The position numbers and the translations under genes are program-made. The notes beneath the pieces were generated by a model. It was given only the letters and a program-made list of their open reading frames with translations. It made no database searches and was not told the origin of the DNA. A stretch of 64,000 bases of DNA from Bisporella sp. PMI_857 (lineage: Eukaryota > Ascomycota > Leotiomycetes > Helotiales > Helotiaceae): positions 124,001-188,000 of the forward strand of contig JAJSPD010000051.1 in NCBI GenBank assembly GCA_021307315.1, read 5' to 3'. Shown here in pieces: positions 1-9,453 of the stretch. The number at the start of each line of letters is the position of its first letter. Within the stretch, counting starts at the first letter, position 1.

Positions 1-265
1 CCGTAGAGTTAATATTCCAGCCATTTTTCATAAAGAGTTCAAATATAACGGGATTGTGACTGCTCGCAGCACTGTGAGAGGAGAACCCAGTTATTTGAGC
101 GCCGTGGGTGAAGAGTGGAAGTATTGCGTCGACATGGCCATCCTCAGAAGCGGCCCACCCAAGCGCATCGTTAAGGTCTTTTTGCGAGGGGCTTGGGTTA
201 GAATTTAGTATTTCTTCGAGCTGTTTGAGGTTTTGATTGAATACCGCTGATTGTAGTGTCGCCAT
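1..265 (-). CDS. Ankyrin-repeat-like protein, N-terminal part, cut by the window edge
   Basis: The reading frame starts at an ATG on the minus strand (bases 263-265) and stays open to base 1, giving the first 88 residues of a longer protein. It opens MATLQSAVFNQNLKQLEEIL and continues with helix-turn-helix patterns such as DALGWAASEDGHVDAILPLF and PVIFELFMKNGW. These resemble the short ankyrin units common in fungal ankyrin proteins, which usually act as protein-interaction scaffolds. There is no signal peptide. The rest of the gene lies outside the window, so any fused domain is unknown. The family call rests on pattern alone. Confidence 0.6.
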   Translation of the reverse strand, partial: MATLQSAVFNQNLKQLEEILNSNPSPSQKDLNDALGWAASEDGHVDAILPLFTHGAQITGFSSHSAASSHNPVIFELFMKNGWNINST

Positions 266-1434
266 ACTTGTTGTCGTTGCGTTGAAACATAAACGAGTAG
301 GTAGAAGGCAAGCTTAAGGAGGCAGGTGTAATGTGCGCTGTGGTGTCAAGATTGCATGCCCTGTGGCATATTTAGATACCTTCTATAGTCTAGAATGCCT
401 ATCGTCTAAATGACATTCTCAGGTATCTCTCTGCTTTGACCAGACATCCCTTACGTGTGTTTCCTATATAATAATATACCGGAATCGAAGAATGAGTCTT
501 ATGGTCTTATATAACCGCTAGGGAAAGCGGTAATTTAGTCACTTCAACTTCTGCGAATCGCTCTCATTCTCTGAGCGGCTATTTTTAAGGCGCTGCGCCG
601 GGGTGGTGCGACGCGTACTCTGTATTTATATTGCGCCACCGTCTCCAACAATCGTAGCGGCTAAACAGTTCCAACATCTTAGCCGCGGAACCAATTTCAT
701 GCAACCAACAATCCAACCACCAGCAAGATGGATTTCCAAATATATATGAGATCAACATGCAACATATAGCCACTAACTCTTCCTCAGCCGGTTGGTCCTG
801 CCTAGGTGCATACCAGGTACACTCGCATGTTTATCCTACTATAGGATTGAAAGTATACAATTCAATACCGATTGCCCATCCTGAAGGAGTACCATAGTTA
901 CGTTAGGAGATGGCAGTATGGTTGTGGCTTGGGGGGCTATTTACGGTGCTTCGCCTCAATAAAACAGGACTAGAGTGAGGTTATAAATTGCATGTTTTGC
1001 CCTGACAATATATATATATTCACAATATTTACTACAATTCAATACATATCGAAACATTATTTTAACCTCATCTCGTAAATATACGATTCAAACTAGACTT
1101 TCGTTAGAGTTCATTCTTATTATGCGGCTCTTTTGGCTTCTGCCTTTCTTACGGGCCAGCCAAGTTTATGGCAGTATCCTAAGGGGTAAATTGATATTTC
1201 TGTGCAAGAGAACTGGAATGCTAATACAAAAAAAGAACACTATAAAGCAGCAGAATCATACAAGGCTGAAATTGACTAGCGACGGGCTCTCGACTCCAAC
1301 TTAGAAAATTCTATTATAACAAACGAGATCTTCGAGGTTTATATAACGCGCCTACATTGAAATCATAAGCACCCAAACTACTGCCCAGGTTTTTCGAGCT
1401 GGATGCTTGCATAATGCCTTTACCCAAGGTATCA
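266..1434. other. Gene-free stretch, about 1.2 kb
   Basis: I see no credible coding region here on either strand. The first few hundred bases are the likely promoter of the leftward ankyrin-type gene. The rest is AT-rich, with only short, composition-driven frames. Confidence 0.5.
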
Positions 1435-2007
1435 ATGAAGGTGTTCTACAAGCGGGAACTAGATTAAGAGGCATTAAATGGTGTGTTATTTGAAAGTGTT
1501 GGAAGCGATGCTTGTACATCTTTGTTTGAAGAGCTGAAGGATGTGCTGATTAGCTTAGGAATCGAAGGGCTCTGCGGCTGCGCTACTCTGGCTACTGTTC
1601 GCTGAACAGGGGGCTTTTCATGGGACACTACTGGGAGAATATCGCATTTACTCCGGACGAACAGCACACACTCAAAGGCGAAACTCCTGATGACCTTTTT
1701 AAAAGGACCGTAATTAAGGGCCTGATAGATGGAGCGGAGAACAAGAAGAAGAAGGTGACCGAGCAGGCATCTCTCAAAGAAAAGGCTGTCAAAAACAACG
1801 AGGACTAGCACGTCAAGGTATCTTATCATTCCTGACTCGAACCCTGACGAAACTACGGAAGAATGCCAAACATATATGAAAAAGTGGGCCAAGATGAGGA
1901 AGGCGGTTTGCAGTGTCATCCCAGCCCTTGAAGATGACGGAGACGAAACGAACCAGGCTATCATGCGAATACAAACTGGAAAACAATCAAGCATAAGTCG
2001 TAGATAA
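1435..2007 (+). pseudogene. Degenerate coding remnant, family unknown
   Basis: Three plus-strand pieces look like protein but lie in different frames. The first starts MKVFYKRELD, meets a stop, and continues EALNGVLFESVGSDACTSLF to a stop near 1610. The second (1620-1808) begins GHYWENIAFTPDEQHTLKGE and is charged and Lys-rich. The third (about 1824-2007) begins LIIPDSNPDETTEECQTYMK. One stop and two frame changes within about 570 bases suggest a decayed gene, though an unrecognised intron could explain one change. The antisense frame over the same bases is longer (190 codons) but reads as low-information hydrophobic sequence. I recognise no family. Confidence 0.3.
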
Positions 2008-2460
2008 TTAGAGCCCCGAGCTTCGGACTGGTCCAAGGGAGATGCTGCTCTTTAAATACGATCCCGGCCATGAAGGAAAATAGAGAGTAGCATTTTAGGT
2101 CGAGGATGATAAGACAGGTTAGCACAATGATGCATAGTGACAACCTACTCAGGTAGACTGATAGAAAAAATAGTTCTCAACTCAGTTCTTATTTTGGTTT
2201 CCATCCTCACGCCCAGAATGCCTAAATCTTTAGTCCTCTGTAGGTTCTATCCCATGCTGCTTCAAGGCTCACTTTGAATGTCGTATTTGTTTGACAGTGA
2301 CCCATGATGCAGGTATACTGAGAAAATTTTTGATATGGCGAGAGCTATTTCGCACTAGCGGGATATGTATCCACACTTGACATCATTTAAAATGTACCAT
2401 TTTTCTCTTCGAAATCAGACCATATAAATATCCACATTTTATGTCTAGATATCCTTTTTC

Positions 2461-3683
2461 CTAATAGTCAACTTTATTAGGTTTTTTAACACCTTCGGGC
2501 CATGCATCATTGTTACAAGTATCGCTACCCCATTTATCCAATCTGTTCCAATAGCTATATAATGCATACCAAGCAAAGTTGTCAGCGTTGTTGCTGGCGC
2601 TCGACCAGTCTGGATCTTTCCCCCCGTTCCTCCCAGCTGTCTTAGCAGAGTTTAAAAAGCCTCTGTTTTCTACCCTCCAAATGTTTATTGTCCATGCCAA
2701 ATGAGTCAGCTCGTGCAATACGATCCTCTCCCGACAATCAATCAAATCGAGAGTTTTGTGATGATCAAAGTCATTGTAGTTCTGTTCCATATTGGGATAC
2801 TTTGTGTCATCGAAGAATGGCGGGCAGAAAACTATAGAGGCACTATGTGCAAATACATATTTTTGCTCGATGGGCTGTTCATTTCCCGCGTTATTGGTAA
2901 TAGCTTGTGAACCCCTGAAATGGAATTAGCATTATTACATCCAAGAGTTACTGAGATGACTTCAAGAAATTAGATACAAGAGAAAGATCTCTTGATATTC
3001 AGTTTATATTTACCTTGAGCGCTCAGAAACGTTGTCATGTTCTCGCAACGAACAACTTTTACGAGAAAGAGAAACGAAGGTGAAAACTTACCCATCACAG
3101 TACGGCTTCCCCTTAGGATCCATTACTTTACCATCTTTATCACAGATGAAGCGCAATCCACCCTTGCCCTTTGATCGGTTGTCAGGCACCTCTTCGACTC
3201 CTGTAAGTATCTTCTCGTATTTGTTCTTCACATCGGCTACACGCTGGTCTAAGGCGTGCCACATTTGAGTGTAGGCTGGATCCTGGATGGCAATGTATTG
3301 CTGATTCTCTTTTACCGACGAACTTTTCTTTACCGGCTCAGGGAGGCTTTTGCTCAAGTCTCCTAAAGCCTCAACGGCCATTTTACCCAGCATCTTCGCA
3401 TCCGCAAACGCCTTCGTGATCTTAAGGCGATCTCCGGCGTCAGTACATGTTTGGTCCCAGTCGATTTTGCGAGATTTTGCTTCGTCCGGCTGGTTGACGC
3501 CATTTTCACCAAACGGCAAAATACGTGAACGTGGAATTGTATCACCGGTGACTGGTTCAGTATAATCGTCCTCTCCGTCGGGGTTGTCGGGTGTCTTATC
3601 CGCACGGATGGTTAGGGGCTACGTGCTATAGCACTGGCGAACCGAAGCAAAATAATCGTGGGTAAGAGATGGAGCAACTTCAT
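2461..3683 (-). CDS. Secreted zincin metalloprotease (M35/lysine-specific MEP-like), apparent frameshift
   Basis: The start at 3683 gives a signal peptide beginning MKLLHLLPTIILLRFASAIA. Exon 1 is 3092-3683, the intron is 2915-3091 (177 bases, GTAAGT...CAG) and exon 2 is 2461-2914, for about 348 residues. Exon 2 carries the zinc-binding HELTH near residue 265 and, downstream, NADNFAWYALYSYW, whose Asp is the probable third ligand as in aspzincins of the M35/MEP type. Expected role: secreted endopeptidase acting on extracellular protein. The signal-peptide frame and the mature frame (TIRADKTPDNPDGEDDY) are out of register by one base at a run of four C (plus strand GGGG, 3615-3618). One more C would join them, and no intron of workable size does. 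Either a sequencing or assembly slip or a young inactivating mutation. It is transcribed divergently from the Cys-rich secreted gene at 4776. Confidence 0.7.
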
Positions 3684-4775
3684 AGCAACGGATAGGGGTT
3701 AAGGGAAAGAAATGTAACAAAGTAGGAAAACAAATGATGTGAAAATAAGACAAAATAGAGCGCTATAGCGAAAGAGGTGAAGATGAAGGAGGAAAGTACA
3801 AATGGAAAGGAGGATCGGATCAGAACGAAACATAAAGCGATTTGGTATATAATATAACAGAGAGCATTCTGATACCCAGAGATTCTTGTAGGAAACCACA
3901 GATATGAGTTCTTTCCCGCTCCGTCTCTACTCAACTTAACCCTAGCACTGATCCTTTAGGAGGTATTAAAACTGCTCCAGGCGTCTTCCTGTGAAAATAA
4001 ATAAAATAAATCCTATCGCAGCATATCTAAAGGAATTACTTGCTGACCGTGCCGTCTGCAAGAAAGCGCGCACCGGCCTCGCTCCTACGAACATTCGACG
4101 CTGTGAAGCGTGGGACCATGAACCGGAAGCTGCAGCTACCCATTCGTGTAACAACAAACCCCTGGAATCGCATAGGTGTGTGCTGTGCTGCGGTGATCAT
4201 TTGTCCGGGTAATTAAGTACGCATGCAGATGACTCTACCAATCAATTTTCAAGCCAACCCAACCGAAAGCAAAATGACATGCGCAGCATGACTATTTTCG
4301 AGCGCCTCACCCACATGAAACAACTGTATTCAAAATCCCCTAAACTCTCTTTTGAGCCTCAGGGGCCAGACTAAGCCCCACCTTATTTCAGTCATACTTG
4401 CGGTGGGAAGTAAAAAACCCCCCAAATCCCAGAGGCTTTGTCTTTTTTTCAAAGAATAGACCTATATAGCTGGACGGAAATATTATGCAACGAGCCTCGC
4501 TCCCATTTGCAGAATACTATTCCTTTGAAAGGATGGAGGAATATCGCGGGCGAAGTGTTTTTTTCAGAGGCGAGGCTGTTGGATAGAGCTTGCGGATGTA
4601 ATGGTCAGTGATACTCACTGAAGGATTGGATTGACTCGAAAAATAGATAGCAATGTTGCCTATCTTAAGTCCTGAGAACAAGTACACGAGTAGTATATGT
4701 AGGAAGAGGTCGCTGAGGCAAATCATGTTTGAAAATACTGCTTTACAATAGAGTAACCATCGCTACTTCACAAAA
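3684..4775. promoter_or_regulatory. Shared upstream region of two divergent secreted-protein genes
   Basis: About 1.1 kb separates the start codons of the metalloprotease (leftward) and the Cys-rich repeat protein (rightward). It is AT-rich and has only short, low-complexity frames. Divergent arrangement makes co-regulation possible, but I identified no specific operator. Confidence 0.4.
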
Positions 4776-6791
4776 ATGCGCAGCCAGCTCGAAACACTTT
4801 TCTTTTTTCGGCAGATTATTACCTACCTTTTTCTTTCAAATAGCTTCCACGTCACAGCGAGACCAGCCGCTGATACTCAATCGCTTTCGCCAAATCCGAC
4901 ACCAGTCACCAAGTCTGCAACTTCTAATGGAATTGTTATCACAGGTAAATAGATGGATTTCTTTACTTTGCCATACCGAATTAGTTAACACTAGCATGGT
5001 TTCTAAAAACAAAAACCCTCATATTGCAATACAGTGAGTCAAGTTGTTGCTAACTGATATGTCTTAGGGGTTTTTACTCCCACAACTCTGAGTATCAGTG
5101 GGTTGACGCCGCCTATAACGAAAGCCACTACAATCACCAAAACCACAACTAGTGGTGATAAAACAGAAACAGTAGCTATTGCAGTGGCTATTGGTGCCGG
5201 CGTAGTAGGAGCTGGAGCACTTGCAGCATGGCTATTCAAGCCTATTCCAGGTGGTCCCCCAGCTCCGACGTCGCCACCGCCATACTCAACCTCTAGTCAA
5301 AAAGAGCCCTCAAAGAGCACAAGTGAATCGCCCAAAACCACAACTAAACAGCCAACGACCACGAAACATCCTACCTGCCCATTCCGTCAAGTGAATCCCA
5401 AAAAGGACTTCGCCAAGTACACCAAAGATCCTGCATGGACTGGACCTATCCCCGCGCCCCCCGCATCGACCTCGAAGCCAACATGCGCTTCTCAGGGCTC
5501 TAATAAAGAACTCCTCCGTGGCGCTGACCCGGGCTATATCAAAGCGCTGGCTGCCGTCTTCTGCAAGAGCAATCTCTCTAAGGATCAATCTAAAACACTC
5601 GGTGTGCAAGATCTTCCCAACGACAGTACCTACAAAAAGTCCTCTGAACTAGCCGGCTTGAGAATTAAGTTTGAATTCAAGTTCCATAAGAAGAGCGATG
5701 CTTGTCCTCGAAACTGCGTGGATTCCTATAGCTCGGCAGTCAAAACCTGTAAGCACACAATACCAGAGGCTTGATTGTTGAGTGATCAATGCCTTCGTGC
5801 CTTCGTGCCTCCCTTCCCCTCTTAACTACATGACTAACGACACTTGGCAGGTCAACGTGATTCTCACACTCTCTATGGGGGTGCGACCAAGAAACAGGGC
5901 TGCGGTACTTATTCTTTCCAGATCGATGGGGACCCTATCACCAAGCTCCAATGCAACAAGGTTGATTCTCGAGGGCAACATTTCAATTACGACTATGAAG
6001 ATTCAGCAATACAACGAACGGACGACTTTTGCAAATCGATCAGTGGCAAAAAGATCAAGCAAGGCGATAAAAGCACATGGATAGTTGCCAAAAATCCAGA
6101 GACGGATTTCTTCTCCGTCGAGGCCACAAGCAACTGCCGAGGGCCTGCTGATTATAAAATTGACAAAGATACGTGCAAAAAATACTTCGCGCAGACAATC
6201 AATGGCTGCGACACGAATACTAGGACATTCAAGCACGGGGGCATACTCACTGACAAGATTAATTGTATCCAGTTCAAATTTGCGCCGAAGTCCTACGATA
6301 CCCCGGACTGCTATCCTAAGAACAAAGACCACGGTTACATCACGCAAGGGACCCATCGAGCGATCAAGCATGACATGGCCATGGACGCTATCAAACAATT
6401 CTGTGATCGATCAGGCGATGGCCAACAGTATACTCTCGACCCATCCAAGACTCCCTCTGACAATACCTTTTCGCAGGATACGTGCAAAGCCAAAGGACAA
6501 GCCTCTTGCGGCTACTACTACAAAAATGACGGCAGCCGCGAGACCAAAGCCGGCAGCTTGGGCGACATCAGCATCCGCATGCGAGCAAGCTATTTTGAGC
6601 CAAGTGGGTCCAAATGCCAACCCAAGCAGAAATACGAAATCCATGGTGAACGGTGTCGAATAGCGCTCACCAAGATTGTCGACAACTTCTGTCCTGGGGC
6701 CAAGCGAGATTCACAGGATCTGGGAAGCTTCGTAGAAAATGGGGTTTATGGCTGCGTGAGGTGGGACTTCTGGGCCGTTGAGACACATTGA
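4776..6791 (+). CDS. Cys-rich secreted or membrane-anchored repeat protein, function unknown
   Basis: Three exons fit well: 4776-4944, 5068-5730 and 5844-6791, with introns GTAAAT...TTAG and GTAAGC...CAG that keep the frame. The protein is about 590 residues. A hydrophobic N-terminus (LFFFRQIITYLFLSNSFHVT) is a likely signal peptide. It is followed by a Thr-rich linker, a strongly hydrophobic stretch (VAIAVAIGAGVVGAGALAAW), which could be a transmembrane helix, and a Pro/Ser/Thr-rich spacer. The rest appears to be three or four diverged Cys-rich units with recurring signatures: ALAAVFCK, TDDFCKSI, AIKQFCDR and IVDNFCPG; GCGTYSF, SCGYYYK and YGCVRWDF. This suggests a tandemly repeated disulfide-bonded extracellular domain. 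I cannot name the family. No catalytic motif is visible. Confidence 0.75.
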
Positions 6792-7073
6792 TTAAACGAT
6801 AGGTGCTCCGATCGATTAAAACCTGAAGCGGATCGGGATAAAAGACGAGGATCCCTCTGTATCACGAAGACGCGAGTAGCGTCTGACGTTGTGGAAGATA
6901 GAGGCATCCACAAAAATGTGGGGGGTGAAGATGCCGGCCAGAGGGATCAATCTTGGACGTCTATCAGTCTTGAATATGAGAATGGGGGCGAGGAGTGTCT
7001 GGTGACTTACGTATTTGTCATATTGAAGTATCTCAAAGACAATGCATGATAATATTAGCAATTGAAGTCCTAT

Positions 7074-8432
7074 CTAGCTATCTATCTGATCTAGCTCGAT
7101 GCGTTGATATGCTTTGACAAACTGGCTTAATGATTCCTCCGAGATCGAACTATCATAGCCCAAAAACAAGACACCTGGGATAGTGGATTCGTCTAACCAT
7201 TCTAGCGTAACTCCTCTGCTGGCCAGAGAGCATTCCATTTCGGCTCTTACCGCTAGGATTTTCTCCAAGTGTTCATGTGCCTCCTGCGTCTCATTTTTTT
7301 CAAGGAACCCGGTGAAAGAGACGCTCTGCAACAATGGCCACTCACCCGCTCTCGAAAACAGTGAACAAAATGTCTCCAGAATGGGTTTAGAGATACTCGC
7401 TCGGAAAAGCTGAACCGACAAATCATGATTTCGAGCAGAGCCGGACAAGTTCCACCGGATGCGCCGTAGAAAATGAATAGCCAGCGTTTGCAGGTTGGGT
7501 GCGATCGAGGCGACTAAGTCTGCCATAACCGAGATATATTGCTCCTGATCCGGAGAGATATGGTCCATATCACTAGCCTCCAGAGGCGGGATTTGGATCT
7601 GCAAATGCTGGAGCGAAAGCAGTTTACCAATGAGTGGTACAATCGGTAACCACATTGGCCCTGGGAAAATGATTCCGGCAGCCATGAGACTGCTATCCAC
7701 TGTGTTGTCCGAGGCGCTATAGCGGCGTAATATTTTCCTCCACGGCTCGTCCCAGCCCTCCTTATTGATGTTTTCAGGCATTGGGCTTCCATCAGGGACT
7801 TTCCCTTCTTCCTGCAGCATGCTGAGGCTTAAACTTTCTAGCTTCGATAGGTCGATCGATCTGAGAATGGTCCCAACCAGGTCATGCGGAATCCACCCCA
7901 TCAGCCGCAACCGGGTCACGCGTGGAAAGAGAGACAGAGAAGATGGAATTTGGCGCACATAAGGGTCGTCAATTTCTTCCATTGCAAGCGATGCAAGATC
8001 TAGACTTTCTACGTTCGTAAGACGGCTGAAGACCGTCCAAACCTGGCGGTCGATCTGGGATAAGGCGTAGGGATCATCATCGCAATCCAACCATTTCAAC
8101 GTCCAAGAGAAACTTCGAACCAGAGGTGCGTGTTCGTCTGAGCATTCTGTTATGGTTCGCAAGAAGGAGCGTTGTCGACGTACCAAGCCATCCGAACCCC
8201 AACTGTCATTGGTGTTGGCCCACACATCTGGACGAATATCGTCTTCGTACTCCGTTCGCCGTCCGGTATTGTGGGAGGCGAGATTCACAGTTCGATAAAG
8301 CTGTCGATTACAACGCTCATGGAGGGATTTGTTTGTCAAGACTAGGTTATAGAGCGAAGGGTGCTCACAATGATCAAGTATGAGACAGAAAACGTCATCG
8401 GGATATTTCAGTAAAAGGGATTGCCCAGACAT
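7074..8432 (-). CDS. F-box protein
   Basis: A single-exon gene of 452 residues. The N-terminus LKYPDDVFCLILDHCEHPSL followed by YNLVLTNKSLHERCNRQLYR matches the F-box pattern (start of helix 1, then a Val/Leu-rich helix and the terminal LYRTV). The remaining 400 residues carry leucine-spaced segments (LTNVESLDLASLAMEE, VTRLRLMGW, LSKLESLSLSMLQ, LLSLQHLQIQI) of the degenerate leucine-rich type found in fungal F-box proteins. F-box proteins bind Skp1 in SCF ubiquitin ligases and use the C-terminal region to choose substrates. The substrate here is unknown. Such genes are numerous in filamentous fungi and often evolve fast. Confidence 0.85.
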   Translation of the reverse strand: MSGQSLLLKYPDDVFCLILDHCEHPSLYNLVLTNKSLHERCNRQLYRTVNLASHNTGRRTEYEDDIRPDVWANTNDSWGSDGLVRRQRSFLRTITECSDEHAPLVRSFSWTLKWLDCDDDPYALSQIDRQVWTVFSRLTNVESLDLASLAMEEIDDPYVRQIPSSLSLFPRVTRLRLMGWIPHDLVGTILRSIDLSKLESLSLSMLQEEGKVPDGSPMPENINKEGWDEPWRKILRRYSASDNTVDSSLMAAGIIFPGPMWLPIVPLIGKLLSLQHLQIQIPPLEASDMDHISPDQEQYISVMADLVASIAPNLQTLAIHFLRRIRWNLSGSARNHDLSVQLFRASISKPILETFCSLFSRAGEWPLLQSVSFTGFLEKNETQEAHEHLEKILAVRAEMECSLASRGVTLEWLDESTIPGVLFLGYDSSISEESLSQFVKAYQRIELDQIDS

Positions 8433-9453
8433 GATTTCGTCCCTTTAGCTCTTATTTTCGATTGGTAGTGTGTTGTGACCTTGACAACTTCGAAGCCAGC
8501 TATCTATATTCTTCTGGTTCTCGTTAAAGTCACTGGACAATATACCCTGAAATCCCGCCACTGGCCCCCACCACAGGTCGCGTCTGGCGCAGCAAGGCTA
8601 ATGTCGTATGTCGAACCTAAATAAGGTCATCTATAAATATAACATAAAGGGTCCGAATTAAATATATCCATTCGATTGAAGTTCTTCGGATACAAGCACA
8701 GGAGGACCTGTGGAAGGCCTACCTTGGAGCTTAGTAAACGCCCACAAAATATATCAGGAGTGTAGGAAATAATAAGATATACACTGAGCAAGTGAATGAT
8801 TCGAGTAAAGTTACTACATAGGTGGTAAAAGTGAGTCTTTTATAGATCACTAGACCCCCGATATGAGGGGTATGAATGATATGCTGAAAGTATGGAAGAA
8901 AAGACGGCCTAGGGGTCTGGCTACCTATATATCCACCCTTACAATGCGCAATCCAATCTGGATTGACTTACTTTACTACCCGAAATTCTTCCTTATTAAA
9001 TGGATTCACTGCCAAAGCTTTATGCTCGTGTTCCCAGAATCAGCATCCGGCACCTGCTAACCCCTTGAGCATGTGGTGGTCTTATCGCTCTACTCATCCT
9101 CCGAGGGGGATCGAAAGGAGTTGCTTCGTTTCGCTTTCTTGTGATGTATTCTAATTGTAGTATTCATTACTTTTTATACCCTCAATCCTGGGTATGCAGA
9201 ATGTGCTTCTTTGAGTTCTTGCAACCTCTTTGTCATCGGCCATCGAAGTAATGTATTGCACAATTTACGAACAAAGTGGGTAATTGGTATCAAAATTGAA
9301 GGCATGGAAAGCAAAATGCGCAAAACAACGTTTCATTGAGTAGAATTATATTTTATCCAAGGCAAGCCCAGTCGCGTACCATATGAAAACTAACGTATCA
9401 TTCATTAGCCCGAGCCTCCTGCCGCAGGATATAAGCTTCTCTTCAAGCATAGT
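8433..9453. other. Intergenic stretch between two leftward genes
   Basis: About 1 kb. The right half contains the probable 3' untranslated region and terminator of the vWA gene, and the left half the promoter of the F-box gene. I see no supported coding region. Confidence 0.5.

Noticed and set aside
1464..2036. 190-codon minus-strand frame
   Set aside because: Hydrophobic, low-information sequence antisense to more protein-like plus-strand pieces; no signal peptide or family motif.
3680..3934. 84-codon minus-strand hydrophobic frame upstream of the protease
   Set aside because: Phe/Tyr/Ser-rich from base composition; it overlaps the start of the protease signal peptide in another frame and is best read as leader sequence.
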